Below are positions 27,366 to 37,610 of a stretch of 64,000 nt of DNA, one piece after another. The notes under the pieces are model-generated. The model saw nothing but the letters and a program-made list of their open reading frames with translations. It was not told the origin of the DNA and ran no database searches. The position numbers were made by a program, and so were the translations under genes. The stretch spans positions 300,952 to 364,951 of the forward strand of contig NZ_CALBRW010000017.1 in NCBI RefSeq assembly GCF_937927635.1, given 5' to 3'. The stretch comes from an uncultured Microbacterium sp. (GTDB lineage: Bacteria > Actinomycetota > Actinomycetes > Actinomycetales > Microbacteriaceae). Positions within the stretch are counted from its first letter, which is position 1; each line of letters opens with the position of its first letter.

Positions 27366-30300
27366 CTACATGCCCAAGCGGGGCGTAGAGCGCTCTGGCA
27401 CATACGATCCCGGCTCCGGTTCTGCTGCGCGTGCCGCGAGCAGCCGCGCGCGGTGGATCGCGGCGCGCGCTCGTGCAGCGTGTGCGCGTTGCCGGGCGTC
27501 GTCGCCGATGAGTCCCAGCGTGCTGGTCTCGCTGATGCCGTAGGTGTCGCGGTACGCGGCGACGGTGCGCGCCTCGCGCCGCCAGAGCTCGGCAGGCTGC
27601 GGTTCGGCGGGCTCGGTGCCGAGTTCCACGATCCACGCCGCCGACGACCCGATAGCCTCCGTGACGAGTGCGTCGGCGCGCTGTTCGATGAGTGCGGCGC
27701 GCTCCCGGAGCGCCGTGCGCTCGTCGTCACCCATCGGGCCGAGTGCGGGGGTGATGAGTCCTGCGATGGGCGTGGCGGGCTGGCGAACGCGCCCGGCTCC
27801 GTTCGCGCGAGCCAGGGCTCGTATCACCCGCTCGTGGAGCACCGCGGAGATGTCGCCCGCGTCATCAAATGGCCGTGAAGCGACGAGCGCACCGAGGAGG
27901 CGTTGCGCGTCGTACCCGTCGGCCTCGGCGCGGCGCAGCTCGGCAACCAGCACCCCGAACGCGGTCGACGCGAGTGCGGCGTCGGCTTCCGCCTGGGTAA
28001 GCCGGGTCGCGCGGATGGCCGCCTCCCAGCGGGGCTGCTGTGCAGCGGCCGCGATGGTCTCGTACTCGGCGGCGAGCTGCGCGACCGATCCCCAGGTGTC
28101 CTGCTCGGCGGTGATGGTCTGGTGGGCCGAGAGTTCCGCGCCGACGTGGGCGAGTACGCCCGCGAGCACCCTGCGCGCCGCTATCGCGGCGGTGCCTTCG
28201 GTCGGCGGGTGGATGTGCTCGTCGTCAGGTCGGTTCAGGGAGACGTAGGCGGTGTTGCTGTGGATGCCGCGGGTCATGGCGACGTAGAAGTTCTCGCGGG
28301 TCGCGCCGGGCTCGACGAGCGTGTGGCCGGTGTCGACGGTGACGCCTTGCGCGCGGTACGCGGTGACCGCGTAACCGAGTTCGACGTGCTCGGCGACGTA
28401 CTCGGACGGGAGTCGGAGCGTGGCACCCCAGCGCCGTCCGGCCGGGCGAACCCGCAGCGATCCATCGTCACCAACCTTGATGATCGTCCACCGGCTACCG
28501 TTGCGCACCCATCCGCGCCCGACACGCAGCGAGCGGTCGTTGCGGCGGGTGATGACGGTATCGCCGACGGATGCCTCGGTGCCGTCGTGCAGGCGCGTCT
28601 CGGCGCGGGCGGCGACAGCTCCGGCGAGGATTAGCTCGGCGCGGGCGCGCTGGTTGAGCGTGGTGACCATCGCGCTGGACTCGGCGATGAGGATGCTTGC
28701 CAGCCCCGCGGCCTGGTCGCGCTGCCATGCCTGGTAGGCGGCGTCCGCCATGCGCGCGGCTTCTCCCGCGCGGATGCGCCCGTGGGCCTGGTAGGTGTCG
28801 ATGGCTTCGATGCATCCGTGGCGCAGGTCGAGGGTGGCATCCTTCTCCCAGGCTGCGGCGATGCGGCGCACGTCGGTCAGCTCGGGCACGTCGTCGCGGT
28901 GGGCGATGAGCAGCCCGAACGCTCCCCCGGCGTCGACGGACTGGAGTTGCGCGGGGTCGCCCGCGAGCAGCACCTTGGCTCCGGCGTCTGCCGCGACGCG
29001 CACGAGCCGGTCGAGCGCGAGCGTCCCGGCGAGGGATGCCTCGTCCACGATCACGAGCTGCCCAGCGGTGAACCCGGTGCCGTGGTCGCGGTAGGTCTGC
29101 CACCACTTCGCGGTGTTCTCTGTCGGGATGCCGAGGTCACCGGCCAGCACTTCGGCCGCGACCGCGGATGGTGCCAGGCCGACGACCGAGCCGTGCCCGT
29201 GCTCGGCCTCCCATGCGCGACGCAACGCGCGCAGCGCGGTGGTCTTGCCCGCCCCCGCGGGGCCGACGAGCAGGTCGAGCATCCGGCCTGACGACGCAAT
29301 CGCTGCGAGTGCCGCGCGCTGGTCGTCGCCGAGCGCGCGCCCACGGCGGGGTTGCAGCGCGTGCGCGATGGTTGCGTCGGCCAGGCGCGGTGCAACCTGC
29401 TCGCGGGAGCGTGCAAGCAGCCGATCCTCAGCAGCGAGCACCGCGGCACCGCTGTATCGGGCGGCGTTGCGAGGCCGGAACACGCTCGTCCAGTCCGCGC
29501 GCCGGAACGCAGCGGGACTGGAGGCCAGCTCAGGCGGGGTGAGCCGAATGGACGCCTGCTCCGCGGCGTCGGCGATCACCCCCGTGATCGCCTCGCGGTC
29601 CTCGGTGGCGGCGAAGCGCCAGCCCATCGTCTGCCGTGCTGCCTCCGCGTACAGGTTCCAGTGGCTCCACGTCGTGCGCTTCTCGGCAACCGCGGCGACC
29701 GCCGAGGCGCCGAGCCTGGCGATCTGCTCCAGTGGAACGTCCTCCGCGCGCAGCAGCTTCGCGGGCTCGACCGCGACGGCTTCTCGCGCCCATTCGGTTG
29801 CGTCCCGGCCCAGCAGTCGGCTCGCGCGGGTGCGCCACTCCTGGGCGAGGTCGGCGAGCGGGCGGACTTCCTTGTCGGGCCGGGTTGCCAGCGTCGCCTG
29901 CTGCCGCAGCCGGATGATCGTCTCCCGTGACGGCGCGTGCCCGTGCGCTCGCTCGTACTCGGCGATCAGCCTGTCCTTCTCGATGTCGATGTGCCGCGAC
30001 CGGGACGAGAACTCGGCGACCAGCTCCTCGGGCACCGTGGCGACCGCCCACACCGGGTTGCGATCCGCGCCCCGGTCGCGCCGCTCCCACCCGACGCCGA
30101 GCGCGCGGGTCAGGTGGTCGGCGAACACCGCGGTGTGCAGCTCGCTCAGCGCCACGGTCGCCGCGTGCAGAGGCTGGCCATCCAGCGACCGCCACTTGCC
30201 GTCGAACAGGGTGCGCACTTTGTTGCTCACCACGACATGCGTGTGCAACTGCGGATCGCCCGCCCGCGAGTCAAAGTGATCGAACGCGGTAGCGATGAAC

Positions 30301-30917
30301 CCGATTACCTCAACCTGCGCAACAGCTCCCCCGCGGGACTTTGCGCCGGAGCGCGTCGCGGCAAGCTCACGCTCCATGAACGCAACCACCTCCGCAACCG
30401 CCGCATGGTGCGCCTCCGCGATCCGTGCCTGCGTCGTTGCGTCCGCAACCGCCCACAGCACCGAGGCGGACTTCGGCAGCGAGAAGGTGAAGTCGTACCC
30501 GGCGACTGCCCGCCGCGAGATGCGCGTCGACTCCTCCGCCTCGATCACCACAACAGCCTCGGCCCGCTCATCCGCGCCCAACGCCGGATCGAGCCGCGAG
30601 ATGCGCGCCGCGATCCGATCCTCGACGCTCGGGAACACCGGATACGCCCTCCCCAGCGGATCGCCCGTCACAGGATCGCGCCCCATCCCCAGCAGAAGCT
30701 GGAGCTGCGCCTCCGAGACCGGCGCGCCCTCGTGAATCTCACCCTCCCCGAGCGCCGCGAGCCCGCCGCCCATCCAGCGGCCCGGCGGCGTGCCCTGCTC
30801 GGCGTAGTACCGGGTCAGCGGCGTCGAGAGCGCCCGCTCGCCGTCAGCCGACGCCACGGAGCGCAGCAGGTACTTGTAGCCGTCCCCCGCGCCCATGACC
30901 CGCATCGAAACCGACAC
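27366..30917 (-). CDS. MobF/TrwC-TraI-type relaxase with helicase domain
   Basis: A conjugative relaxase-helicase of 1183 aa. The N-terminal domain has the three-histidine HTH metal motif in QLHTHVVVSNKV (about residue 228) and catalytic-region residues nearby (YDFTFSLPKSASVLW). The C-terminal half is a RecD2-like helicase with Walker A VGPAGAGKTTALR (about 562), Walker B VIVDEASLAGT, DPAQLQSVDAGG and GYAVTAYRAQGVTVD near 850. It should nick oriT and unwind DNA during transfer by the type IV system downstream. The start is GTG at 30917 and its ribosome site lies in a hairpin. Confidence 0.93.
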   Translation of the reverse strand: MSVSMRVMGAGDGYKYLLRSVASADGERALSTPLTRYYAEQGTPPGRWMGGGLAALGEGEIHEGAPVSEAQLQLLLGMGRDPVTGDPLGRAYPVFPSVEDRIAARISRLDPALGADERAEAVVVIEAEESTRISRRAVAGYDFTFSLPKSASVLWAVADATTQARIAEAHHAAVAEVVAFMERELAATRSGAKSRGGAVAQVEVIGFIATAFDHFDSRAGDPQLHTHVVVSNKVRTLFDGKWRSLDGQPLHAATVALSELHTAVFADHLTRALGVGWERRDRGADRNPVWAVATVPEELVAEFSSRSRHIDIEKDRLIAEYERAHGHAPSRETIIRLRQQATLATRPDKEVRPLADLAQEWRTRASRLLGRDATEWAREAVAVEPAKLLRAEDVPLEQIARLGASAVAAVAEKRTTWSHWNLYAEAARQTMGWRFAATEDREAITGVIADAAEQASIRLTPPELASSPAAFRRADWTSVFRPRNAARYSGAAVLAAEDRLLARSREQVAPRLADATIAHALQPRRGRALGDDQRAALAAIASSGRMLDLLVGPAGAGKTTALRALRRAWEAEHGHGSVVGLAPSAVAAEVLAGDLGIPTENTAKWWQTYRDHGTGFTAGQLVIVDEASLAGTLALDRLVRVAADAGAKVLLAGDPAQLQSVDAGGAFGLLIAHRDDVPELTDVRRIAAAWEKDATLDLRHGCIEAIDTYQAHGRIRAGEAARMADAAYQAWQRDQAAGLASILIAESSAMVTTLNQRARAELILAGAVAARAETRLHDGTEASVGDTVITRRNDRSLRVGRGWVRNGSRWTIIKVGDDGSLRVRPAGRRWGATLRLPSEYVAEHVELGYAVTAYRAQGVTVDTGHTLVEPGATRENFYVAMTRGIHSNTAYVSLNRPDDEHIHPPTEGTAAIAARRVLAGVLAHVGAELSAHQTITAEQDTWGSVAQLAAEYETIAAAAQQPRWEAAIRATRLTQAEADAALASTAFGVLVAELRRAEADGYDAQRLLGALVASRPFDDAGDISAVLHERVIRALARANGAGRVRQPATPIAGLITPALGPMGDDERTALRERAALIEQRADALVTEAIGSSAAWIVELGTEPAEPQPAELWRREARTVAAYRDTYGISETSTLGLIGDDARQRAHAARARAAIHRARLLAARAAEPEPGSYVPERSTPRLGM

Positions 30918-31022
30918 CCGACACCGCCTCTCTCGTCAGAGAGGTGAGCCGCCGAGCCCGCCGTCAGGCGCGATCGACCTCGATGTGCAAGACGTGTACT
31001 GGTCTCTGGAGGGCTTTGACGG
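30918..31022 (-). promoter_or_regulatory. relaxase leader with hairpin at the ribosome site
   Basis: Read on the minus strand, CCTCTCT-GACG-AGAGAGG (30927-30944) forms a 7-bp stem whose 3' arm is the AGAGAGG Shine-Dalgarno sequence of the relaxase gene, 9 bases before the GTG start. The stem could limit relaxase translation. The region is also a candidate oriT, but the nick site cannot be identified. Confidence 0.4.
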
Positions 31023-31439
31023 TCAGACGAGGCGGGCGCGGACGACCGCGATGTCGCGTTCGTGGTCGCGGACGATCTTGTCGGCCTTCGTCGTGAACTC
31101 CGACTTGTGGATGACAACAACGCGGATGCCGTGCTGCGGCAGGATCTCCACCTTCCGCTGGTCGTAGAGTCGGCGCTGCTCGCCGCGAGGCACCCCGGAG
31201 ACGGTCGCGCGTCGGTCGAACAGCGGCACGGCCTCGGTGTGCTGCTTCTCCTGGAACTCGACCACGAGATTCAGGGGCGGCCAGTATCCATCGATGGGGA
31301 GCCTGCGAGTCCGTCCGGTCGTCGGCGACACGTCTCCGATGAGCCACGGGAACGTCGCCTGGCGCTGGCCGCGAGTTCCGATCACCTCGTCGCAAAGGTC
31401 GAGGACGTAGTGTTCGTCGCTGTCCGCGCGCTTGCCCAC
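31023..31439 (-). CDS. nuclease-like protein (PD-(D/E)xK or Vsr-like)
   Basis: A 138-aa protein. LPIDGYWPPLNLVVEFQEKQH followed by YDQRKVEILPQHGIRVVVIHKSEF has the pattern D-(n)-E-x-(Q/K) and a helix with basic residues seen in very-short-patch-repair or restriction-type nucleases. I do not assign a named family. The GTG start at 31439 is 6 bases from the stop of the small upstream gene, so the two belong together. It is divergent from the SNF2 helicase across about 110 bases, a pairing typical of defence modules. Confidence 0.6.
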   Translation of the reverse strand: MGKRADSDEHYVLDLCDEVIGTRGQRQATFPWLIGDVSPTTGRTRRLPIDGYWPPLNLVVEFQEKQHTEAVPLFDRRATVSGVPRGEQRRLYDQRKVEILPQHGIRVVVIHKSEFTTKADKIVRDHERDIAVVRARLV

Positions 31440-31445
31440 AGCGAT

Positions 31446-31640
31446 CTACAGGTACTCGATGACGACAAGAGCGCGGTAGCTCGTGGCGAACTCGCTGTAG
31501 GAGGTGATCGATAGCGAGATGATCTTGTGCTCGGGCTTCTCCGACAGCTCCGCGAGGATCGCGTTACGAATCGAGGCTCGGAGGCTGTCGAAGATGTTGA
31601 TTTCGACGATCTCCTGCTTGCTGGTCAGTCCCTCTGCCAC
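31446..31640 (-). CDS. small protein of unknown function
   Basis: A 64-aa acidic/hydrophobic protein with a GTG start at 31640 preceded by GAGAGGACGAGC. It runs EIVEINIFDSLRASIRNAIL and ends in a beta-strand-like SYRALVVIEYL. No family is recognised. It lies between the nuclease-like gene and the divergent SNF2 helicase promoter and could be a regulator or partner of the nuclease. A longer ORF from 31757 is possible but overlaps the promoter region of the helicase. Confidence 0.5.
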   Translation of the reverse strand: MAEGLTSKQEIVEINIFDSLRASIRNAILAELSEKPEHKIISLSITSYSEFATSYRALVVIEYL

Positions 31641-31750
31641 GCTCGTCCTCTCGCTGCGCCCGGTTGCGGCGTGCTCGCCACGATACGGCGAACCCGCGAC
31701 ATCGGCGGCTGCCGATAGCGTGAGTGTGCCCGAGAGGAACGACAGTACAC

Positions 31751-34411
31751 ATGCCACTGAGCCGCGATGAGGCGCAACAACTGCGCCCGGTGATCGAAGA
31801 GGTCACCGCGTGGTCGAAGCACGCCACGGCAATCGTCGCGCATCGCACTCGGGTCGCTGCTGAGGCCGATGCCGCCTTCGGCGTGCTTCGCGCGCGCATG
31901 GTCGACGTGGCGATCCGAAGTGGGAGTCGCTTGGCGGTGTTGCCACTACGGGATGCCGATAGTGGACAACTCGGCATCCTGACCCGATCCGTCTCGCTGC
32001 CGGAGATCCGGGCAGGCGAGGCGACCTGGCTCGGTCAGCTCATGAACGAGGTGCCGAAGGCGCTGAACGATGCGAGGTCCAACTTCGGACTCCGCAAGCT
32101 GTTCAGTGGTGGTCAGTCGCGCGAAGCGGGCGAACGCGCAGCTCGCTACCTGCTCGACTACCAGCGGTGGGGTGCTGCGTCGGGTGTTGCTGCGACGCTG
32201 ACCCGCTTCGATGATCGCGCACGTCCGGCACAGCCCGTCGATGTCGTTCACGCGCTCGTCCCGTCCGTGGGGTTCGCTCCGCGGCTCTCGTCGCTGGGCG
32301 TCGGCCAGCTCGTGCCGGGCGCAGCGGTCGCCAGCCTCCCTGCGGCGATCAAGACGATCCAGGATGCGCTCGATAAGGAGTCGCGCTACCGACAGCAGGT
32401 TGTCGATGCGGGTGTCGCTCTGAGGAAGGCCGAGGCGCAGAAGGTCATCGCCGAGATGCCGGTGGAACGGCTGAAGGACGCGACCCGCGAGCGCATCCGC
32501 ATCAGCCCGCTCGCGGATGCGGGCATCGTCACGATTCAGGACGTGTTCACCTACGCGAACCGTCTCGCCTCGATCCAGGGAATCGGCGCGACGTCCGCGC
32601 ACCGGATTCGCGGAGCCGCCCAGACCCTCTGGCAGACGAGTTACGAGGAGATGCCGGTACGGATCGACATTGCCGCACCCTCGCCTCAGACGATTGACCT
32701 CGTTCGGCACCTTGCCACCTGGGACGCGACCCGACGGACGAAGAACGCCACCCGCGACCTCGCACGAGCTGAGGCACTCACCCCGCTGGCGCGGACGCTC
32801 GATCCGCGAGTGGCCCAGCTCGCCGTCTTCGGCGGCAGCACGGACGAGTTCATCGCTGCCATCGAGGCCGTCGTGCTGCGCGCACAGAGCATCTCAGGCA
32901 CCGCAGCAGGCTCGGCTCCCGCCGACCCCTGGCAGGACTTCCTCGCCAGGCCGGCCGACTACTTCGCCATGCTGCAGGAGCTGGGTTTCCTCACCGAGGA
33001 CGAGGACGCGGTGCTCGGCGGGCTGCCCGAGGAAGTCGTCGCCGCCGTCCGTGAGTTCGAGCTGGAGACGGAGCATCTTTCCGTCTCCTTGCGCGGGTAT
33101 CAGGGCTTCGCGGCTCGGTTCGCGCTCGTACAGCGCAAGGTCATCATCGGCGACGAGATGGGGCTCGGGAAAACCATCGAGGCGCTCGCCGTCCTCGCTC
33201 ACCTCCGCGCGAAGGGCTCGCACCATTCGCTGGTGATCTGCCCGGCGGCGGTCGTCACGAACTGGGTTCGAGAGGTGCACGCGAAATCCGCGCTGAACGC
33301 TTACCGACTGCACGGGCCTGGCCGAGACGCCGCACTTCGGGGCTGGCGTCGTCAGGGCGGTGTCGCCGTGACGACCTACGAGTCGCTGGGCTGGTTGGAG
33401 CCCCACCTCGGGAGCGTGGAGGAACTGGCCTGCGTCGTGCTCGACGAGGCGCACTACATCAAGAACCCCGGTGCGCTCCGCGCTCAGCGCAGCGCCCGCG
33501 TGATCGACCGCGCTGACCGTGCGGTGCTGCTCAGCGGCACTCCGTTGGAGAACCGGGTCGAGGAGTTCCGCACGCTCGTCGACTATATCCGCCCGGATCT
33601 CGTGGTCGACGCCAGTGACCTACGGCCGCGACTCTTCCGGCAGCAGGTCGCTCCCGTGTACCTGCGGCGAAACCAAGAGGACGTGCTGACCGAGCTTCCC
33701 GCGCTGGTCGAGGTCGAGGAATGGCTGCCACTCTCCCGCGCCGACGCAATCGCCTACCGGGATGCGGTGATGGCGGGCAACTTCCAGGCGATGCGCCAGG
33801 CCGCGTTGCTCCAGGGCAGCGACTCTGAGAAGCTCCAGCGTCTCATCGAGATCGTCGAGGAGGCGGAGGACAACGGCCGCAAGGTCATCGTGTTCTCCAA
33901 CTACCTGAGCGTCCTGGATGAAGTCACCGCAGCGCTGCCCGGCGTGGTCTTCGGGCCGCTCACCGGAGCCGTCCCTGCTGCGAAGCGTCAGTCGATGGTG
34001 GACGACTTCACCTCTGCCGAGGCAGGGGCGGTGCTCGTCTCGCAGATCGTCGCCGGAGGTGTCGGCCTGAACATCCAGGCTGCCTCTGTGGTGGTGATCT
34101 GTGAGCCGCAGCTCAAGCCGACGACCGAGTGGCAGGCCATCGCCCGCGCCCGCCGGATGGGCCAGTTGCAGTCCGTGCAGGTGCATCGACTGCTCTCCGA
34201 GGAAGGCGTCGACGTGCGCATCGTGCAGATCCTCGCCAGGAAGCGAGAGCTGTTCGCCGACTTCGCGGCGATCAGCGACACCGCGGAAGCCGCCCCGGAA
34301 GCGTTCGACGTGTCTGAGGCCGAACTCGTGCGCGAGGTCATCGAGTCCGAGCGGCAGCGCCTGTTCTCCGGCGCACGGACGACCGAGCCCGCCGACGAGC
34401 AAGTGAGCTGA
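31751..34411 (+). CDS. SNF2-family DNA helicase with unique N-terminal half
   Basis: An SNF2-type ATPase of 886 aa. The C-terminal part has GDEMGLGKTIEALAVLA (Walker A, about 470), VLDEAHYIKNP (DEAH box, about 565), LLSGTPLENRVEEFR, and a helicase C domain ending in ARARRMGQLQSVQVHRLL. The N-terminal 400 residues are not recognised but hold a helix-hairpin-helix-like LASIQGIGATSAHRIRGA near residue 280. The GAGAGGA ribosome site precedes the ATG at 31751. It faces a nuclease-like gene, which suggests a two-part anti-phage or restriction module (inference). Confidence 0.85.
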   Translation: MPLSRDEAQQLRPVIEEVTAWSKHATAIVAHRTRVAAEADAAFGVLRARMVDVAIRSGSRLAVLPLRDADSGQLGILTRSVSLPEIRAGEATWLGQLMNEVPKALNDARSNFGLRKLFSGGQSREAGERAARYLLDYQRWGAASGVAATLTRFDDRARPAQPVDVVHALVPSVGFAPRLSSLGVGQLVPGAAVASLPAAIKTIQDALDKESRYRQQVVDAGVALRKAEAQKVIAEMPVERLKDATRERIRISPLADAGIVTIQDVFTYANRLASIQGIGATSAHRIRGAAQTLWQTSYEEMPVRIDIAAPSPQTIDLVRHLATWDATRRTKNATRDLARAEALTPLARTLDPRVAQLAVFGGSTDEFIAAIEAVVLRAQSISGTAAGSAPADPWQDFLARPADYFAMLQELGFLTEDEDAVLGGLPEEVVAAVREFELETEHLSVSLRGYQGFAARFALVQRKVIIGDEMGLGKTIEALAVLAHLRAKGSHHSLVICPAAVVTNWVREVHAKSALNAYRLHGPGRDAALRGWRRQGGVAVTTYESLGWLEPHLGSVEELACVVLDEAHYIKNPGALRAQRSARVIDRADRAVLLSGTPLENRVEEFRTLVDYIRPDLVVDASDLRPRLFRQQVAPVYLRRNQEDVLTELPALVEVEEWLPLSRADAIAYRDAVMAGNFQAMRQAALLQGSDSEKLQRLIEIVEEAEDNGRKVIVFSNYLSVLDEVTAALPGVVFGPLTGAVPAAKRQSMVDDFTSAEAGAVLVSQIVAGGVGLNIQAASVVVICEPQLKPTTEWQAIARARRMGQLQSVQVHRLLSEEGVDVRIVQILARKRELFADFAAISDTAEAAPEAFDVSEAELVREVIESERQRLFSGARTTEPADEQVS

Positions 34412-34420
34412 CCTCGCGCG

Positions 34421-36330
34421 CTATTCCGCCTCGAACTCGTTGGTGGTGAACTTCAGGGTGGTGGCGTTCTCTCGGATGGTGCGGAGCTGCTGCTCGGTGA
34501 AGCCGTCGGGGTGGATGGCGTCGATGGAGAGCGAGATTGTGAGCTTCGCGCCGGACGCGGCGAGGTTGGTCAGCACCTCGGTGGCGATCTTGGCGAAGTC
34601 CGCGGAGTAGCGTTCCGCGCTGATCGGCGCGCTGCCGACGTACCGCGTCGCCGCGGGCCTCCTCGCGGGTGCTGGCGCGGCCGTCGTCGCACCCCCCGGC
34701 GCAGCCGATGCCGCGGCCGCGCCCGTCGGCTGTGCATCCGCCCCTGACTCGGGCGCGCTGGTCGCAGCTGCCGCCACTTCCTCGGCGCGCTGCGCTTCGG
34801 CCGGCGTGGGCTTGACGATCAGCGTCGCGTCGGTCACGGGTGCGCGCCCGGTGTCGCCGGGCAGCCAGAGTCCGTTGTAGCGGTCGGTGGCGTCGTCGTA
34901 GCGGTCGGCGAGGGCGAAGCTCTCGCTCTGCCAGAGCAGCGGCTGGTTGTCGATGGCGTCGACTAGTACTTCGCGGGAGCGCAGGCGCGGCATGTACGGG
35001 TACTGCGCGTACAGGCTCCACAGGTCGCCGACCGCGATGTGTCCCGCCGACCAAGCGGCGGGCACCTTCGTGTCGAGCGCGAGCCGGATCGAACGCGCCG
35101 CATGCTGGGTGGAGTACGCGCCCGCACTGCCGAGCTTCTTGGCGACGCGCTCGGCGAGTGAGCCCGCCTGCCCGTCGGCCTTGACCTCCTCCAGCTCGAA
35201 CGGCGAACCGGGGTCGGGCGCTACCGGGTTGAGCACCCACTGATAGGTCAACGCGAGCCGGTCGTCGACCGTGCGGCCGAACTGGTCGCGCTTGTCGGTG
35301 GCCTGCGCGAGCTGCTGCGGCGTGAGGTTCAGCTCGTTCGCCTTCTCAGCGATCTCCTTCCACGCCAGATACGAGCGCGCAGCCTGGTCGAGTTCGGCCA
35401 GGCGCTCCTCGTCGGGCGCGAGGAACACCACCATGTTGCGATTGGCGCGGTTCGCGGTGCCGCGCCGCTCGGTCGCGGCCCGCGCGAAGTCGTGCGCAGG
35501 CGAGTCCCCCTTCTTGCGCCGGTGCGGGAACTTCGGGTGCAGGATGACGAGCCTGGCCTGGTCGGTGTCGGGGATGTCGCCGGAGTCGTTCGGGCCGACG
35601 TGGACGCCCGCGAAGTCCGAGCGCACGCGCTCCTCGCCGCGCAGCCGCTTCACGATCTCGGCCCACACATCCTCGGGGTGCAGTGCATCGGCAGCGTCCT
35701 TCGCACGGCGGGTGATGTTCGCCTGGGTGTCATACCAATGCTTGCCCGCCGACGAGTAGTAGTAGGTGGTACGGTCGCCGAGTTGGGTGAGCGCGGAGTG
35801 GAAGTTGCCGACGACATCGCCCGGCACCGCCGCGCCGATGAACACCCGCTGAGTGTCGATGCCCTTGTGCGCGGTGCCGATCGTCGGTGCCGCGCCGAAG
35901 AACACGGTGCGGGCCAGGCGCTTGGTCACCGACCGTTGCCCGAGCACGGGCTTGTCGCTGTCGATGCGGGCGGGCTCGGAATTCGTCCCGTCCACGTCGG
36001 CGTCGATGACGGCCTTCCACGAGTCCTGGAGGTACTGCGTCAGCTCCGCGTTCACCGAGGCGACCGACAGCGGGATCGAGCCGGGCAGGATGAGCGGTCC
36101 CTGGTCTTCGCCGACCCACAGCGCATGGATGACGGCGTTCATCAGCCGCAGCACGCCGCGGGTGCGCTGGAACCGCTCCAGCGAAGACCAGTCCTCGTAG
36201 AGCCGGTCGAACAACTCGGGATGCAGCGGGTAGGTCTGCTGTATGCGCCGCCCGTACTGCGGGTCGCGTGCCTCCTTCGGGAACTCCCCCGCGTTGGCCT
36301 GGAGATGCCGGGGCTTCCCGCGGCGGGGCG
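34421..36330 (-). pseudogene. C-terminal part of a DUF499 ATPase (defence-type), N terminus lost
   Basis: Translation in this frame gives the DUF499 stretch ANAGEFPKEARDPQYGRRIQ, then YPLHPELFDRLYEDWSSLE and FQRTRGVLRLMNAVIHALW, a motif set of DUF499 ATPases, and continues about 600 residues to an Ala/Pro-rich linker and a C-terminal domain. A full-size protein is about 1000-1100 aa, so the N-terminal half with its ATP-binding site is missing. The frame stays open into the neighbouring helicase fragment (+1 relative to it) with no plausible start upstream, so this is a truncated gene fused out of frame. DUF499 proteins usually accompany a DUF1156 methylase and a helicase. Confidence 0.75.
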
Positions 36331-37556
36331 TCGAGGATGCCGTCGAGCAGGTCGGCGCGGGTGCGCTCCAGCCGGTCGGTGCGGCGACGCAGCGACTGAA
36401 AGATCGCCTCCGGGCTCGACGCGAGCCGACGCTGGAGCACGGTGAGCGCGAAGCCGACCGTGTTCTTCCGCTTGCCCTCCAGCCGGTCGGCGAGGTTCAT
36501 CCCGTTGCGGACGTACTCGGTGACCTCCTCGTAGAGGAACTGCTCATCCGGGGACAGCCGGTAGGAGGCAGTCTCCGCGATCCGCTCAGGGAACAGCGGA
36601 CGTCCCTCGAAGGTGACCAGCTTCTCCTTCACCATGCGCCGCATCAGCCCGTCGGCGGTGCCGGTCTGCGCGTGCCGATCGCCGGGACCGGCGAAGCGGT
36701 CGCGGTCAAGCAGCGAGAGGAAGGTCTGGAAGTCCTCCTCCTTGCCGTTGTGCGGCGTCGCTGTCATCAGCAGGAAGTGCCGGGCGCGCTCGCTCAGCAG
36801 CTCGCCGAGCTGGAACCGCTTCGACGCCTTCAGCTCGCCGCTGAACCACGACGCGCTCATCCGGTGCGCCTCGTCCACGATCACGAGGTCGAACTCGGCC
36901 TGCTCGATCTGTTCCAGCAGCACCTCGTTGCGGGCGAGCTGATCCATGCGTGCGATGAGCAGCCGCTTCTGCTCGAACACGCTCTTTCCCGGTGCGGTGT
37001 CGTCCGCGCCGGGCGCGAGGATCTCGAACTCCAGGCCGAACTTCAGCGCCAGCTCGTCCTGCCACTGCTCCACCAGCCCTCCAGGGGCCACCACCAGACA
37101 GGTGCGCACGTCGTCCCGGAGGATCAGCTCCTTGATGTAGAGCCCGGCCATGATCGTCTTGCCCGCGCCGGGGTCGTCGGCCAGTAGGAACCGCAGCGGC
37201 GTGCGCGGCAGCAGCTCCCCGTACACCGCGCGGATCTGATGCGGCAACGGCTGCACGTCGCTCGTCGCCACCGCGAGCATCGGGTCGTGCAGCCCCGCAA
37301 GCATGATGCGCTGCGCCTCCGCAGCCAGCCGGAAGTTGCGCGGATCGGCGTCGAACGGACGCCCGGACTCCAGGTGCGGCGCGATCTTCGCCTCGTCGTC
37401 ACGGAACAGCACCACCTGCCCGAGCGCCCCGTTGTCGTCCTGGTAGGTCACCTCGACCGCGTTCGAGCCGTGCATCTGCGCCGCCAGCACCGTCACGGCG
37501 CGCCCCGGCACGATGCCCGCCAGCCGCGCAGTCGCGGCGATGTCCTCTAGCCGCAC
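36330..37556 (-). pseudogene. N-terminal part of a SNF2/DEAD helicase, cut off by deletion
   Basis: The GTG start at 37556, after GGAAGG, begins RLEDIAATARLAGIVPGRAV, a usual start of DUF499-associated helicases. Helicase motifs follow: LADDPGAGKTIMAGLYIKEL (Walker A), VIVDEAHRMSA and LLMTATPHNGKEEDFQ. After about 400 residues (RRTDRLERTRADLLDGIL) the homology ends and a frame-shifted run leads into the DUF499 fragment. A full helicase of this type is about 1100 aa. The open frame technically continues to 35730, but that stretch is the out-of-frame DUF499 region. It is probably non-functional. Confidence 0.75.
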
Positions 37557-37610
37557 GGCGACCCTTCCGACTCGAAACCCGACTTCGAGACTACCGACCA
37601 GCACCGACGT

